Source: Linnemannia elongata (taxonomy: Eukaryota > Mortierellomycota > Mortierellomycetes > Mortierellales > Mortierellaceae). From it: a DNA stretch of 64,000 bases. Of this stretch, positions 45,850 to 56,217 are shown piece by piece. Position numbers and translations under genes: made by a program. The notes under the pieces are model-generated. The model saw only the letters and a program-made list of their open reading frames with translations. It was not told the origin of the DNA and made no database searches. Each line of letters begins with the position of its first letter. The stretch's first letter is position 1. The DNA is taken from the NCBI GenBank assembly GCA_036320915.1, contig JAXBDG010000016.1, forward strand, positions 806,001 to 870,000, given 5' to 3'.

Positions 45850-48800
45850 CTAACCGAGTTGATGAAGCTGAAGACCGCGAGCTTGGTCGGCTCCGAGAAT
45901 GTGCTTCTCCATTTCAATCAACTCGGCAACAAACCCAAGGTTGGGGCACATGCATGGGCGGTTTGTAAGGACATGTTGATAGGCCTTGTTCAGGGGCCAC
46001 TGGAGATGGGAGATCAGGTAGGCGATCGTTGCAGTGACCGATCGAGACTTCCCAGCCTTGCAGTGCACATAAATGGCAGAGTCCTTGGAGGCGGCTATTG
46101 TGAGTAAGGGGGAAAAAAGGAAGACGGTCGAATTCGTTAGAATGGTAACATTGTGTAGTAGCGCGGTTATTAAATTCCGGTAATGAGAACCTGACAATAT
46201 AACTTACCAATAATGTCAACGGCTTTCAATAAACCGGCGGAGACGTCAGCCTCGACATTATCGTAAACACCAATCTTGTGGTACTCCATGCCAGGACGGT
46301 GAGCAACCAGTACGTCCTCACATTCGGTAGCCATGTTCAAGATGCGCTTGACACCCAATCGGTCCAGTTCCTCCACCTGACTATTGGTGACTATTTCGGG
46401 ACCCAAGTACAGAAAGCCTGGGAGAATGCATGATATCTCCTGTTCGTTGTCCTGGTTTTCCTCGACGCAATCACTGGGATCCTGATGGGACTGATAGGAG
46501 TAATCTGAAGCGTATTGGAAAGAGTCGCCGTCATGACGCTGATACTTTTGGTGCTGGTATTGATGGAAGTAGATGTCTTCTCTGTCATGGGACATCTGGT
46601 TGGATGTGGGTCGAGATCCGCACTGGCCATATTCCTCGTCGTCCTCCTCCTCTAAGATGCTCGCCGATGCGCAAGATACGGACGCGTGCAACGAATTGAT
46701 GGTCATCAAGGACGACACTGAGCGTTTACTGCTGAGATTCAAGCTCAGACTGTTGTTGACGGCCGATGGAAGGAAATGGCTTGAACCATTCACAGAGCTC
46801 GAGTCGGCTGACCAGCTGGATGTATGGTCCGTCGAGGCAGAGTGAGCGATCTCCATCGAGCAATTGCTGGCCATTGACATGGCTGGGGAAAGCGCTGGTG
46901 CAGGGATGTTAGACGGAACGGTCAACCATGCGGCTGTCTTGGATGACTGCTGTTGATGAGGATGGGCAGACGAGGGTGCATGCGGAATTTGGATGGACAA
47001 TGAGGCGGTTGGCTGGGTGGAAATCGCCAGTGGTTTCAGGTTGACGGTCTGAGAGCGAGAAATTCCAGCGGGTCGCTGAAGTGCCTTGGTATTGAGCGAG
47101 AACAGGCTCTCCCTCCTGACAGGTGTTTTCTGCTTGGGTACGAACGCCACCGTTGTATCGATAGCCAGGGAAGGCCTCCTTGAAACTTGTGCTGAGACTG
47201 AACCGCCAGGGACTGCCAGGGTCATTTCGATATCTCGGTCGGCTTGAGTGCTGGTGCAAGGCTTCAGATAAGGTGACAGTTCTTGTTGAGATCCACCTGC
47301 GCGGACCAAAAACTTTTCACTGGCATCCCAGGCCTGGAAAGCGTCGAAACCACCCTCGAGAAACCACATGCGTGTGTTGACGCCGTCAAACTCACTTTGA
47401 CCCCCACCGCGCTCTAGGACGTTAAGAAGCGTCCAGGCGGCGGTTGCTGAACGACCATACTCCTCATCGCCAGCTTTCATATCCTGGTCCAGAACAATCA
47501 CATCATGGGGTTCTTCCGACTCGGCCACCGATGTTCTCCAACCTTCCAAGATCTGATGGTACGCGTCTTTGTCCGAAGGGATGGTGATAAAAGACTCCAG
47601 CGCAAACGAAGTAACAGCGACGCCACGTCTGTACCGTCTCATTAAGAGAGTGGGAAGATTGATGTTGATGGAGTGGGCGATAGAGATGGGGTAAAAGTCG
47701 GGGTGGGGTCTCAGGTCCAAAATGAGGGGTCGCCGTGAACCAGCACGGAGAGATCCTTCTTGGGATTGGTCCAGGAGATGAGCTAACTTGGCTGGTGTGA
47801 GCCTCGAAGCAGGGAAAGGGAAAGAGTTTGACTGTTCGGGAGAGGATATCCTGCTGGCATTGGGCGTACACAGGGATGAAGCAAATGACGGTGAGGAGGG
47901 AGACGGATATGATGTTGTCTGGATATTCAAGGTGGGCTTGGAGTGTGATAGGAATGTGTCTGGATCGGAAGGAAAAGAGGTCGAGAGCGGGAAGGAAGGG
48001 TTTGATGGGGAGGTAGGGGTGGCCATAATGGTGTGTAAAATAGGTGGTGACAGATGTCGTGAGGAGGGCAAGTCCTGATTAGATGGTAGGTGTGCCGTTG
48101 CGATGTGAAGGGTGTTGATGGTTTTGATGTTGACAGGTGTGGCGGACGTGGTAGATGCGGTGGTGGAGGAGGAGGTGGAGACAAGAGTCGATAATGAACC
48201 TGCATTCGATCCTTGCTGCTGCACTTCTTTTGTGGCTGATGATAATGGTAGTGTTCCTTGATATCCTGACGTTGATGCGGTTGTCTCTGGGATCGTGGCC
48301 GTGGTGGAAACAGCGGAGGATGAGGGCCAGAGGGAGAATGAGGGCGAAGCTGGTGTGAGCTGGGATAGTGAGGTGGGGAGAGAAAGTGTTGTTGTTGGCA
48401 TTGGGGTTGTTTTTGGCATCGTCGTCAGAGAGGGAGGGGGTGAGGGTGTCCTGGAGGGCGATCGTGAAGGTGATATCCTTGTTGTTGACATGGACATTGT
48501 GTTCCGGCCATAGTAGTACTTTTGGAGTGAGAATCGTTTGGAGGGTGATTTGCCTCGGCTGTTGTTGATAGTAGAGGCATTGGTTGTACTGTTTGTTGAA
48601 GAAGGGCCGTAGTGATGATGGTATGGTGAAGAGCCGTTGTAGAGATATGCAGAGGGAGGGGTGAGCATGAAGGTGGTGGAGTTGTAGGGCGAAATGACAT
48701 CGAGAGCGGAAGGGGCAGTTGTCTTTTTGGCGAGAACGTCTTTGACGTGGCTCGAACGGGGCCAAGTCCGTGTTGGTGAGGATGAGCCCTGGCGGATGTG

Positions 48801-48851
48801 CTTAGGTTGCCTGATCTTTTCGTCGACTAGGGAGAGAGGGAAAGAGCGCAT
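45850..48851 (-). CDS. Rhodanese plus dual-specificity phosphatase (MAPK-phosphatase architecture)
   Basis: Two exons, 46208-48851 and 45850-46094, give 962 residues. The C-terminal dual-specificity phosphatase domain spans the intron: EISCILPGFLYLGPEIVTN, VKRILNMATECEDV, and the P-loop VHCKAGKSRSVT with nucleophile Cys about 893. The upstream Asp in VYDNVEAD is the likely general acid. Before it is a rhodanese-like domain (about 370-530) with PLILDLRPHPDFYPISIAHS and WFLEGGFDAFQ. Its active-site loop position reads VIVLDQDM, without the catalytic cysteine, as in the MAPK-binding domains of animal MKPs. The rest is Ser/Thr/Pro-rich and likely phosphorylated. The order matches MAP-kinase phosphatases, so it probably switches off a MAPK in the cytosol or nucleus. 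Confidence 0.92.
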
Positions 48852-49631
48852 TGTGAATATAAAATAAGTATAATATGAGGTGGTTGAGGTGGAGAAGAGA
48901 GAGAAGGTGGAGAGGGGGGGTGGATGCAAAGGTAAGAATAAAAAAGGAATAAGAATGATGGTGAAATAGGAGGAGCAGAGAGAGCAAGACAAAGCGGACG
49001 GAGAATAAGGAAAAGAAAAAGTAAAGAAAGAAAGAAGGTGAGAGCAAGAGAAAAAGTAACAAAGAAAGGTGGGATCGGCAGGGAGGTGAGGGGTTGAGAG
49101 GCCCAGAAGAAGTTGGAGAAAGGGTTCCTGTTATTGTCTTTGTGCTTTGTTTCGTGTCAGCCAACCAAACCAAGCCAAACAAAAGCGCAATCTGAATGAA
49201 AAATGCCATAAATAGACACCGCTTGGCTGGCTAGTTGGCTGGCTGGTAGTGGGGCGGGGAGAGAAAAAAAAAAAAAAAAAAAAAAAAGCAAAAAATGTCG
49301 ACTGGCTATTGTTAGCCACCAAGCCAACAATTTCGTCTTCTTCTTGAATGCCTTTTACTACAAATACTACTGTATCTGTCATTTTCAAGAATAAATGATT
49401 TTGTGGCTGGCTAGCCTGACTAGTGATCCGATGAATTTAAATTTAGAAGCGAGTGACCGTGCCGTAAATAACCTGAAGACGGGTAGGTGCAAAAGGAGTG
49501 GAGGGAAAAATGGGAAAAACGAGGGAGGGAAGGGAAGGGAGGGAAGGCAAGGAAGGGAACCAAGGGGATGATGTGAAATGACACAGGCCACATAAGGATG
49601 CATTCACAAGAATTCTCTCCAAGAAACCTAT

Positions 49632-49904
49632 TTATTCTATAGAGTGACGGCGCTTACTTGGTAGATGACGCCTCTCATGATAGCGACAGGGTGAAGGCTG
49701 TGCAATATTGTCGTTGTTGTTAATAGTCTTTTCAAGTGGCACGCGGTTGTTGCTGTTGCTGTTGATAAAATGGTAACAGGTGCAGTCCGTTGAAGAGGCA
49801 CTGCAAGGTGACTCTGGAGAAGATGGGGACGAGGGTCGATCGTCGACGGGACTTTGCTGTGAAAAAGACCAGCAGCAAAGAGCGCTGTGAAGAGACGGAG
49901 TCAT
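49632..49904 (-). CDS. Candidate small protein, 90 residues, uncertain
   Basis: A minus-strand frame beginning MTPSLHSALCCWSFSQQSPV follows a CT-rich leader and a CTTTCGCAG acceptor-like sequence, an arrangement like the real genes here. The peptide is Ser/Pro/Asn/Arg-rich and matches nothing I know. The same frame stays open upstream to 50510, but that part is translated GTGAGA-repeat leader. It may be a short gene or chance. Confidence 0.25.
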   Translation of the reverse strand: MTPSLHSALCCWSFSQQSPVDDRPSSPSSPESPCSASSTDCTCYHFINSNSNNRVPLEKTINNNDNIAQPSPCRYHERRHLPSKRRHSIE

Positions 49905-50149
49905 GTCGGATGTTGATATGTCAGATTGTAGAAAACAGAATGTCCCCCCTGCGAAAGGAAGGAGTATGTCGAGAGGGACAAGGGAAAGGTTGATCGAGAA
50001 GAGAGAGAAGAGAGAGAAGAGAGAAAGAGTCGGCGTATAGATGGAATGGATGAATGAGAGAGAGTGAAAAATGAATTGAGTGAGTGAATGACTGTGGGGA
50101 GGACGGTGATGAGACGAGGAGGGTAGGAAAGTGCAGGGTTGAGGCGAGG

Positions 50150-50310
50150 AAGGGAGAGGGAGAGTGCGAGTGTGAGTGCGAAAGGAAGTGGAGTGTAGGT
50201 GAGGGTGAGAGTTAGAGTGAGAGTGAAGGTATGCAGTTAGAAGTGAAAGTGAAGGTATGCAGTTAGGAGTGAGAGTGAAGGTGCAGGCGAGAGTAAGGGT
50301 GAAGGTGAAA
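50150..50310. repeat. Degenerate GTGAGAGTGAAGGT array
   Basis: Purine-rich tandem copies, including a duplicated block GTGAAGGTATGCAGTTAG at about 50224 and 50251. Confidence 0.75.
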
Positions 50311-51113
50311 GTGTGGAAGAAATAAAAAGGAGAAGAGGAGAGAGAATGCCCTTTACTCGTCAAACAAGACACAACAGCAGCAGACAGGAAAATCAAGACC
50401 AGGAAGGACACCTCCCCCCACCCCCCACCCCTGGACATCTCGTCTGCCTTCGTTCCTTTGTACTGTACACATTTTGTACACTTTCGAGCAATACAAAAAA
50501 CAAATTGCACTGGGCGTTGCTCATCTCTCCATTTGCCAAGTGAGCCCCTACATCTTCCCTGCGGCTCTCATCCCCTTCATGCTCTTAATGCAGGCCAGCG
50601 CCGCATAAAAATAGCATCGCCACCAACCGCTTTTTTATTTTATTTTTTTACTTTTCCTTCTCTGCCTCTTCCCTCCACTTCTATCGAACAACGATTACCT
50701 GTACATCCTGAAGCTATCGTGGTCTGAAAGCGAAACCTTCTTTTCTTTTCACCATAACGTCTCCACTTACCGTTACTTACAGCTTTAAACTACACAAAGA
50801 AGACAGTTGGGTCCATAACCTGTCTGTGCACAACAATTCTCGCTACTCTTTATAGCTTACACGGTAGATAATAAATCTAGACGGGAATAAAGGAGGGATT
50901 ATTCCTACCTTCTCCATTATTGATAACTTCCTCCTTCCTTTTTTTCATACGCACTCTCCTCCTTCTTAATAAACTCTCCAACAACCGCTCATTAGCTTTT
51001 TTTTTTTGATATGGCAAAAAGCCTATCATTAATCATCGACTCACGTGGGACTTGCATTAACGATTATTCCGGTGTATCCAGATTATATATTTTATTTTTT
51101 CCGGGTTCCATGG

Positions 51114-51187
51114 GCTTCTGTGGCGCAATTGGTTAGCGCGTCTGACTGTTAATCAGGAGGTTGGTGGTTCAAGCCCACCCAGGAGCG
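51114..51187 (+). tRNA. tRNA-Asn (anticodon GUU)
   Basis: 74 nt fold into a full cloverleaf: acceptor GCTTCTG pairing with CAGGAGC (one G-U pair), D-arm GCGC/GCGC, anticodon stem TCTGA/TCAGG around loop CTGTTAA with anticodon GTT, and T-arm GGTGG/CCACC with loop TTCAAGC. Internal promoters are present (A box TGGCGCAATTGGTTAGCG, B box GGTTCAAGCC). A T-rich run from 51190 to 51209 is a clear RNA polymerase III terminator. No intron, and CCA is not encoded, as usual for eukaryotes. Confidence 0.96.
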
Positions 51188-51209
51188 ACCTTTCTTTTTT
51201 TTTTTTTCT
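51188..51209 (+). terminator. Pol III T-run terminator of tRNA-Asn
   Basis: A long T tract starts directly after the tRNA 3' end and is interrupted by a single C. Confidence 0.8.
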
Positions 51210-52066
51210 CGAACGACTAGTTGCATTGGAGTGCAAATGGATTTTTTTTCCTCACCATCACAAGCTCCTACTGTCAGGCTAACACGGCCGAACTCTCGGT
51301 CCGCTCCACATGCGTGCATCCTCTGATAGATATGCGCTTTGATCACTCTAAGTTCCTAAACTCAAGCAAAATCGCACCAAAAGATATGTAAACCACCAAA
51401 AGACATGTGAACAACATAATACAGTGAAGGAAGGAATCCATCAAAGTCACCACCATGGCTACCACAGAGCGAATCTGCCTCTTTCACACAGAGTCACAGA
51501 CCCTTGCGACAACGTCTCTTGTCTTTTTCAGGATTTATGTCAGCACTCGCTTCCACAGCAACCCTACTATTCTATTTCTACAGGAATCAGTCTCGTTGGG
51601 TCACTGACATCTGCCACCACCATAGTGACCAACACTACGAACATGACCACGTCAACAGAGGCATCCTTACTTACTGAAGAGTACCCTGCAAGAATTATAA
51701 TCCATGTGGCCAGGCACTGCTTTGTAACACTTAGGAAGTCTTTTATGTTAACCAACTCAGTTGGCCTTGTTCTGTAGGATCAATTGCCCATAACCCCATC
51801 ACCCCTATGCGCCCTACAATGCCTCATTGGTTAAGAATACTCAAGAGAAACGGGTGAAGTAGTAGCTGGTGCCCTCCTCAATTGAAGTAGGGACAAGGGC
51901 AGAGCTCAGAAGCAGGGAAATGAAAGTCCGAACAAAACCTAAATTGACGATGAACGTGTCAACCTAGAGACATGTCAAACGAAGTGGGCTTAGCAACAGT
52001 GGGAAAAAGAGTCAACATTGTCAAATGAACAAATTTGGAAAGCACCGCCTTCGTCTAATGTCGACA

Positions 52067-52076
52067 GTCAATTGAC
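52067..52076. promoter_or_regulatory. Palindrome GTCAATTGAC, distal copy
   Basis: A perfect 10-bp palindrome, repeated exactly 50 bp downstream, both just upstream of a TATA box. It is a likely site for a dimeric transcription factor. Confidence 0.55.
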
Positions 52077-52116
52077 ATTTCTTTCAGATTACCATATAAG
52101 GTCAATGTCTGCGTTG

Positions 52117-52126
52117 GTCAATTGAC
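52117..52126. promoter_or_regulatory. Palindrome GTCAATTGAC, proximal copy
   Basis: The second perfect copy lies 12 bp before the TATA box. A half-site GTCAAT occurs near 52101, between the two palindromes. Confidence 0.55.
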
Positions 52127-52137
52127 ACCTTCGTTGC

Positions 52138-52143
52138 TATAAA
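52138..52143 (+). promoter_or_regulatory. TATA box of the zinc-finger gene
   Basis: TATAAA 82 bp before the ATG. A start about 30 bp downstream would leave a leader of about 50 nt, rich in CA. Confidence 0.7.
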
Positions 52144-52219
52144 GACAACGCAAAGTTCCGTCAAAAATCATTAACCAAAATCATCAAACCATTCACACTC
52201 AAAACACATTCACACCAAA

Positions 52220-53131
52220 ATGTTCACCACAGACGATATCAGCAAGATGTACACTACCTTGTACGATAGCGAGGATCCTCAACAACAGCAAGAATTTCTC
52301 CTTCAACAGCAGTGCCAATACCAGGAGTCCCACCAATTTATCCAGGCACTCCTTGGACAGCCTGCCTCCCCTTGGGATGAAGTCTCTCCTCCCTCTCCTG
52401 CCTCCTCCTGCTTCTCCTCAAACTCCTCAAACTCGTCGCATTCCAGCCCTGTTACCGGACTCAAGACAATGGACTCTGAAGAAGCCGACGAACTCGCTGA
52501 TCTCTTCAACATCACCATCGATGACTTGCTTCTCGGAACACCTCTTTCCTTCTCCGCCGACATGTCTCTTTTTGCTCCTCACCATGAAATCAATCAGCAA
52601 CAAAGCATGATGACCGAGGCCGCTCAGTTCGCCTACATGCAACCTACCGAGGCACAGCAGCAGTACTTCCAGGCACAACAATATCAGCAGCAGCACTATC
52701 ACAATCACAGCCCAAGCACGCCATGCTCGCCCTGCTTCAGCACGCCAACCTCACCTCTCGCCAACACAGTCTCTATCATGCCTCACCCCTCAGCGGCACC
52801 AGCACATACCCCTGCCGATGGAACTACAATGATCAAGAACGAGGATGGCTCGATTATGGTCTTCAACCCTTCAACAGACACGGTCACCTTCCGCTGCGAG
52901 CTCTGCCCCACCGAGAGCTTTGGTCGCATTCATGACCTCAAGAGACACCAGACCTCCAAGCATCAGCAAACAACCTGGCCTTGCGAATTCTGCCAACGGC
53001 CCTTTGTCCGTCGCGATGCCCTCCTCCGCCATTACACCGTCAAGGCCACTCGCGACGATGGCATTCACCCCCCTACCTCCGATACTGAGACTCTCTTGGC
53101 TGTCCGCGCTAGAGCCAAGTTGATCGGTTAA
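52220..53131 (+). CDS. C2H2 zinc-finger transcription factor
   Basis: A single exon of 303 residues. The N-terminal half is Gln- and Ser/Pro-rich with an acidic block (DSEEADELADLFNITIDDLL, about residues 89-108) that looks like an activation domain. The C-terminal finger pair begins at about residue 223. Finger 1 (FRCELC ... LKRHQTSKH) is complete. Finger 2 (WPCEFCQRPFVRRDALLRHY) has both cysteines and the first histidine, but the usual last histidine is missing (HYTVKATRDD). It is likely a nuclear DNA-binding regulator. The ATG follows a CA-rich leader 82 bp after a TATA box, in context AAAATGTTC. The gene stands alone, so its targets are unknown. Confidence 0.9.
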   Translation: MFTTDDISKMYTTLYDSEDPQQQQEFLLQQQCQYQESHQFIQALLGQPASPWDEVSPPSPASSCFSSNSSNSSHSSPVTGLKTMDSEEADELADLFNITIDDLLLGTPLSFSADMSLFAPHHEINQQQSMMTEAAQFAYMQPTEAQQQYFQAQQYQQQHYHNHSPSTPCSPCFSTPTSPLANTVSIMPHPSAAPAHTPADGTTMIKNEDGSIMVFNPSTDTVTFRCELCPTESFGRIHDLKRHQTSKHQQTTWPCEFCQRPFVRRDALLRHYTVKATRDDGIHPPTSDTETLLAVRARAKLIG

Positions 53132-54599
53132 AAAAGAAAATAGCAAAAAAATTTTGAAAGTAGAAGTAGTCAGTCTTTCGCGTTCCCTTTTTTTTTTCTC
53201 CCTTCCATTTCGCCCCTGTACATAGTCTCAATCATACCCTCTCCCTCTTCTTCATCCTCATCATCATTCCATTATTGTCATTAGATTCCATTCAAAAAAA
53301 TATATTTGTTCATTTCTTGTACCATTACCTACAGCGAGAAAGTTAGTGAGTGAGATTTGAACAAAAGTAAGGTACAAAACGCAAAAAGAAGGTGTAGGAT
53401 CAAACGCGAGCGCGTGTATTTTGGCCGTTGTTTTTTTCATTTATCGCGAAAACGGATCGAAATGAGTGGTCAGGGGGCTTAGAGGAGAAGGGGGTGGGGG
53501 AGAGTGCGTGAAACGTGAATTCAGGGGTGAAGTTGACGGGGAGGGGGTGAAGAAGAGGGGGGGGGGGGAGGTGAGCTCTAAAGAAATGACAGCGAACCCC
53601 AAATCACTATCCAGCGAAGAAGTAGAAATGAGAAGTACTGGAGAGAGAGAGAGAGAGAGTGAAGAGAGAAGAGAGAAAGAGAAGATAGAGAGAGAGGGAG
53701 AGCAAAAAGACAAAAAAAAAAAATGGCAAGGAGAGGAAGGTGCGGGCAGTTGAAAAGATAGGATCAATAGAAATAATTTTATTTTCTTCAACGCACAGAG
53801 CTCAATTTTCCCTTCGACAATTATTGGCTGCAGGAAACAACGAGGGTACTTCGGATATAGGTGTGCAAATTGCTATTCATTCCAACATAATAGATGAACC
53901 ACATCTAAACCCATAGATAGGACAGAGAGAGAGAGAGAGACTAGGCAAGAGAGTGAATGGAGAGAGAGAGAGAGAGTGAGAGAGAGAGAGAGAGTGTGTG
54001 TGTGTGTGAGAGAGAAGGTGTATGGATGGGATGGGTGAGTGAGAGAGCATATGAATGCGTGTAGTAGTAGCATGTCGGAATTGATTTCCTTATTTTCATC
54101 TGCCTATATGACCTAATTGCTCCGGAAGCAGCACACAGACGGAGCTTTTTGTCGATTGTCTCGCTACAAAAAAGGACTATTGGACAAAGAAGTGATAAAG
54201 AACAGGCAAGAAATACGATTGTCATGCGCCTCGATGAACAACACAAGCAACAGCGACAAGAGCCATGATCGATGCGCAATGCATCCAGGAAAGCATGAAG
54301 AAATTGGACTGCCAACCCAAAATACATACAATAATCACGGAGGTGCTTCGAGTGTGTCAGCACTTTCAGTGAAAAGGGGGCATGGAGAGACCGAGAGTTA
54401 AAAAGGAAAAATAAGAGAGGAGGATGGAACCTGACAAGGGATAGACACGGCGCCTGTCTGGTCGTTTGATCTTGCTGCGATCGGTTTTTTATCCTGTTCT
54501 ATTTTGTCCTGTTCGTTCTTTTTTTTGGCGGCATGATAAAAATAGCACCGATAGAGGGAGGCCGCAATGGCTGTTGGAGACTCGGGAACCAGTTATTCG

Positions 54600-54603
<4 letters not shown>

Positions 54604-54638
<35 letters not shown>
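54604..54638. repeat. (CT)n microsatellite
   Basis: About 17 uninterrupted CT units. Confidence 0.95.
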
Positions 54639-54641
<3 letters not shown>

Positions 54642-55539
54642 CGTGTCAGCTTATCCTTGAGCAGAATGAAGAGAAAGGCATTGATAGGAGAAGGAATTGA
54701 GAGGATTTGGGGAAAGCAGTATCCAACGGCTCTCTGGTATTCACTCGTCGTTGTCGTCTTTTCTTTCCCTTTGGATGGGTAACCACATCGGTTCTCGGTC
54801 CTTTTGTTATTTGGTATGGGTTCGAAGAAGTAGAGAGAAACAGAAATACTAAAGATGATCTCTAAAAGATGTAATTGAGAAGGGCGCGCGAATGTTCATC
54901 CTGGTGCAGCTTTCTCTGGTATTTATTGTTTTGTCTTACTATGGTTAAAAGAGAGAAATCATCGTTAATTGCATTATTGTTCATGCAACATGACTTTAAT
55001 GCAGGCGAAGGATGGTCTTATTGCCATTATTAGGGTCCGGTATATGGCCAGACAGGATCCACATTTTATGTGTGTATGTCGCACACGCAACATGCGGGAC
55101 TGACACATGTGTCGCTGTGTACAACGACAACGCCAACGACAACGCCAACGACAACGATAACGAAGAATTTGAGCAAGAGAAGTCAAGTGCTGGTGTGCTT
55201 GTGTATGTGTGTATGTGTGTGTGTATGTATGTTTGTGCGGAGGGAAGTAGAGGAGAGAGACGTTGAACGGGGTGTAAACAGCTCGACCCCTGTTGGGTTC
55301 CCGTCGGAGATTGAAAAGGCTGATCACATCGACGGCGATGATGATGACAATATCATCAATGATGATCCCTTTGTGGGCAGACAGGAACCCTTTCCTTTGG
55401 TCCCCACCCAGGCCAGCCCTCCTTGTCCTTCCTCCTTCCCCTTTCTTCATTTTTGTGACCCTCATTTCTTTTGGTTTATGAACTCGACTCTAAACATGGT
55501 CCATCCGCCCGTTTAGTTTTATCCAACAATGCTCTCACT

Positions 55540-56160
55540 CTTTCACTCTTCGTTTCTCGTCTTCTTTCTTCTCTCTTCTTCTCTCTCTTCTTCTCCTTCT
55601 CCTTCTCCTTCTTCTTCCTTCTCTTCTTCTTGTACCTTTTCCTTCCTTCCTTCCTTCTCTTCTTCTTATACCTTTTCCTTCCTTCTCCTCTCTTCTTCCC
55701 TTCTTCCTTCCTTTTACTTATTCTATTTCTTCTTCTCTTCTTTCCTGTTCTTCCATCCTCTCCGTTGTCTCGCAATTTCTCTTCTCGCCTGTTCTTCTAT
55801 TCTCGCCCCTTTTCGTTTCCGTATCTGCCCCTTTCTCACATACTCACTCACACATAAAAAACATCCGCGTTTTGAAAAATTCAGCGCCAACTCTAGTCGC
55901 CTGTCTTTTCTACTTCTTTTTTTATTTTTCTCGTCTGTTTTTCTTTATTTTAGTTTTGCCTCCCTCCTATTTCTCTCCTTCCTCTTCTCTTTCTCCATCT
56001 CCCTTTCTTTCACCCCGCCTCTACCCCTCTCCCTCGTCTCGTCTCCCTACTCCAACACCTTCACACTAATACCTCCCTTTCTTCCCCTCTCGCCGCCACC
56101 ACCAGCTGTCATTAATGCCCTTGACCCCTCTTCCTCATTAATTCTCCTTTCTCTCACTTG
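55540..56160 (+). other. Long pyrimidine-rich tract upstream of the RA-PH gene
   Basis: Roughly 600 bp almost without purines on the plus strand, with CTT, TTCC and CTTCT repeats. It lies directly before the ATG at 56218 and is probably promoter plus 5' leader, an extreme case of the CT-rich leaders seen at many genes here. Confidence 0.65.
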
Positions 56161-56217
56161 CCCCTTCCTCTAACGAATACCCCTTCAAATTTCCAACTAA
56201 TTGTGCTGCACCATATC

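Larger units (their letters stand above)
48852..51113. other. Long spacer upstream of the phosphatase gene
   Basis: 2.26 kb of mostly purine-rich (plus-strand) DNA with an A-run near 49264-49286, GGGAA-type repeats near 49510-49560 and degenerate GTGAGAGTGAAGGT arrays near 50150-50310. One possible small coding frame (49632-49904) is listed separately. Otherwise no gene supported. Confidence 0.55.
51210..52219. other. Promoter region of the zinc-finger gene
   Basis: About 1 kb between the tRNA and the zinc-finger gene. Near the gene are two GTCAATTGAC palindromes (52067, 52117) and a TATA box (52138). No gene supported in the rest. Confidence 0.6.
53132..56217. other. 3.1-kb spacer rich in dinucleotide repeats
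   Basis: No gene supported. It contains GA runs at 53641-53660 and 53920-53992, GT near 53992-54008, a CT run at 54604-54638, GT-type repeats near 55200-55235 and a long pyrimidine-rich tract (about 55540-56160) that leads into the RA-PH gene. Frames through it encode only Ser/Phe/Leu repeats. Confidence 0.6.

Noticed and set aside
49905..50510. A 292-residue minus-strand frame with a Ser/Phe/His-rich body
   Set aside because: Most of it is translated GTGAGA-type repeats. Only the last 90 residues are kept as a low-confidence candidate.
55529..56173. A 214-residue plus-strand frame of Ser/Phe/Leu
   Set aside because: It lies wholly in the polypyrimidine tract; the composition explains the open frame.
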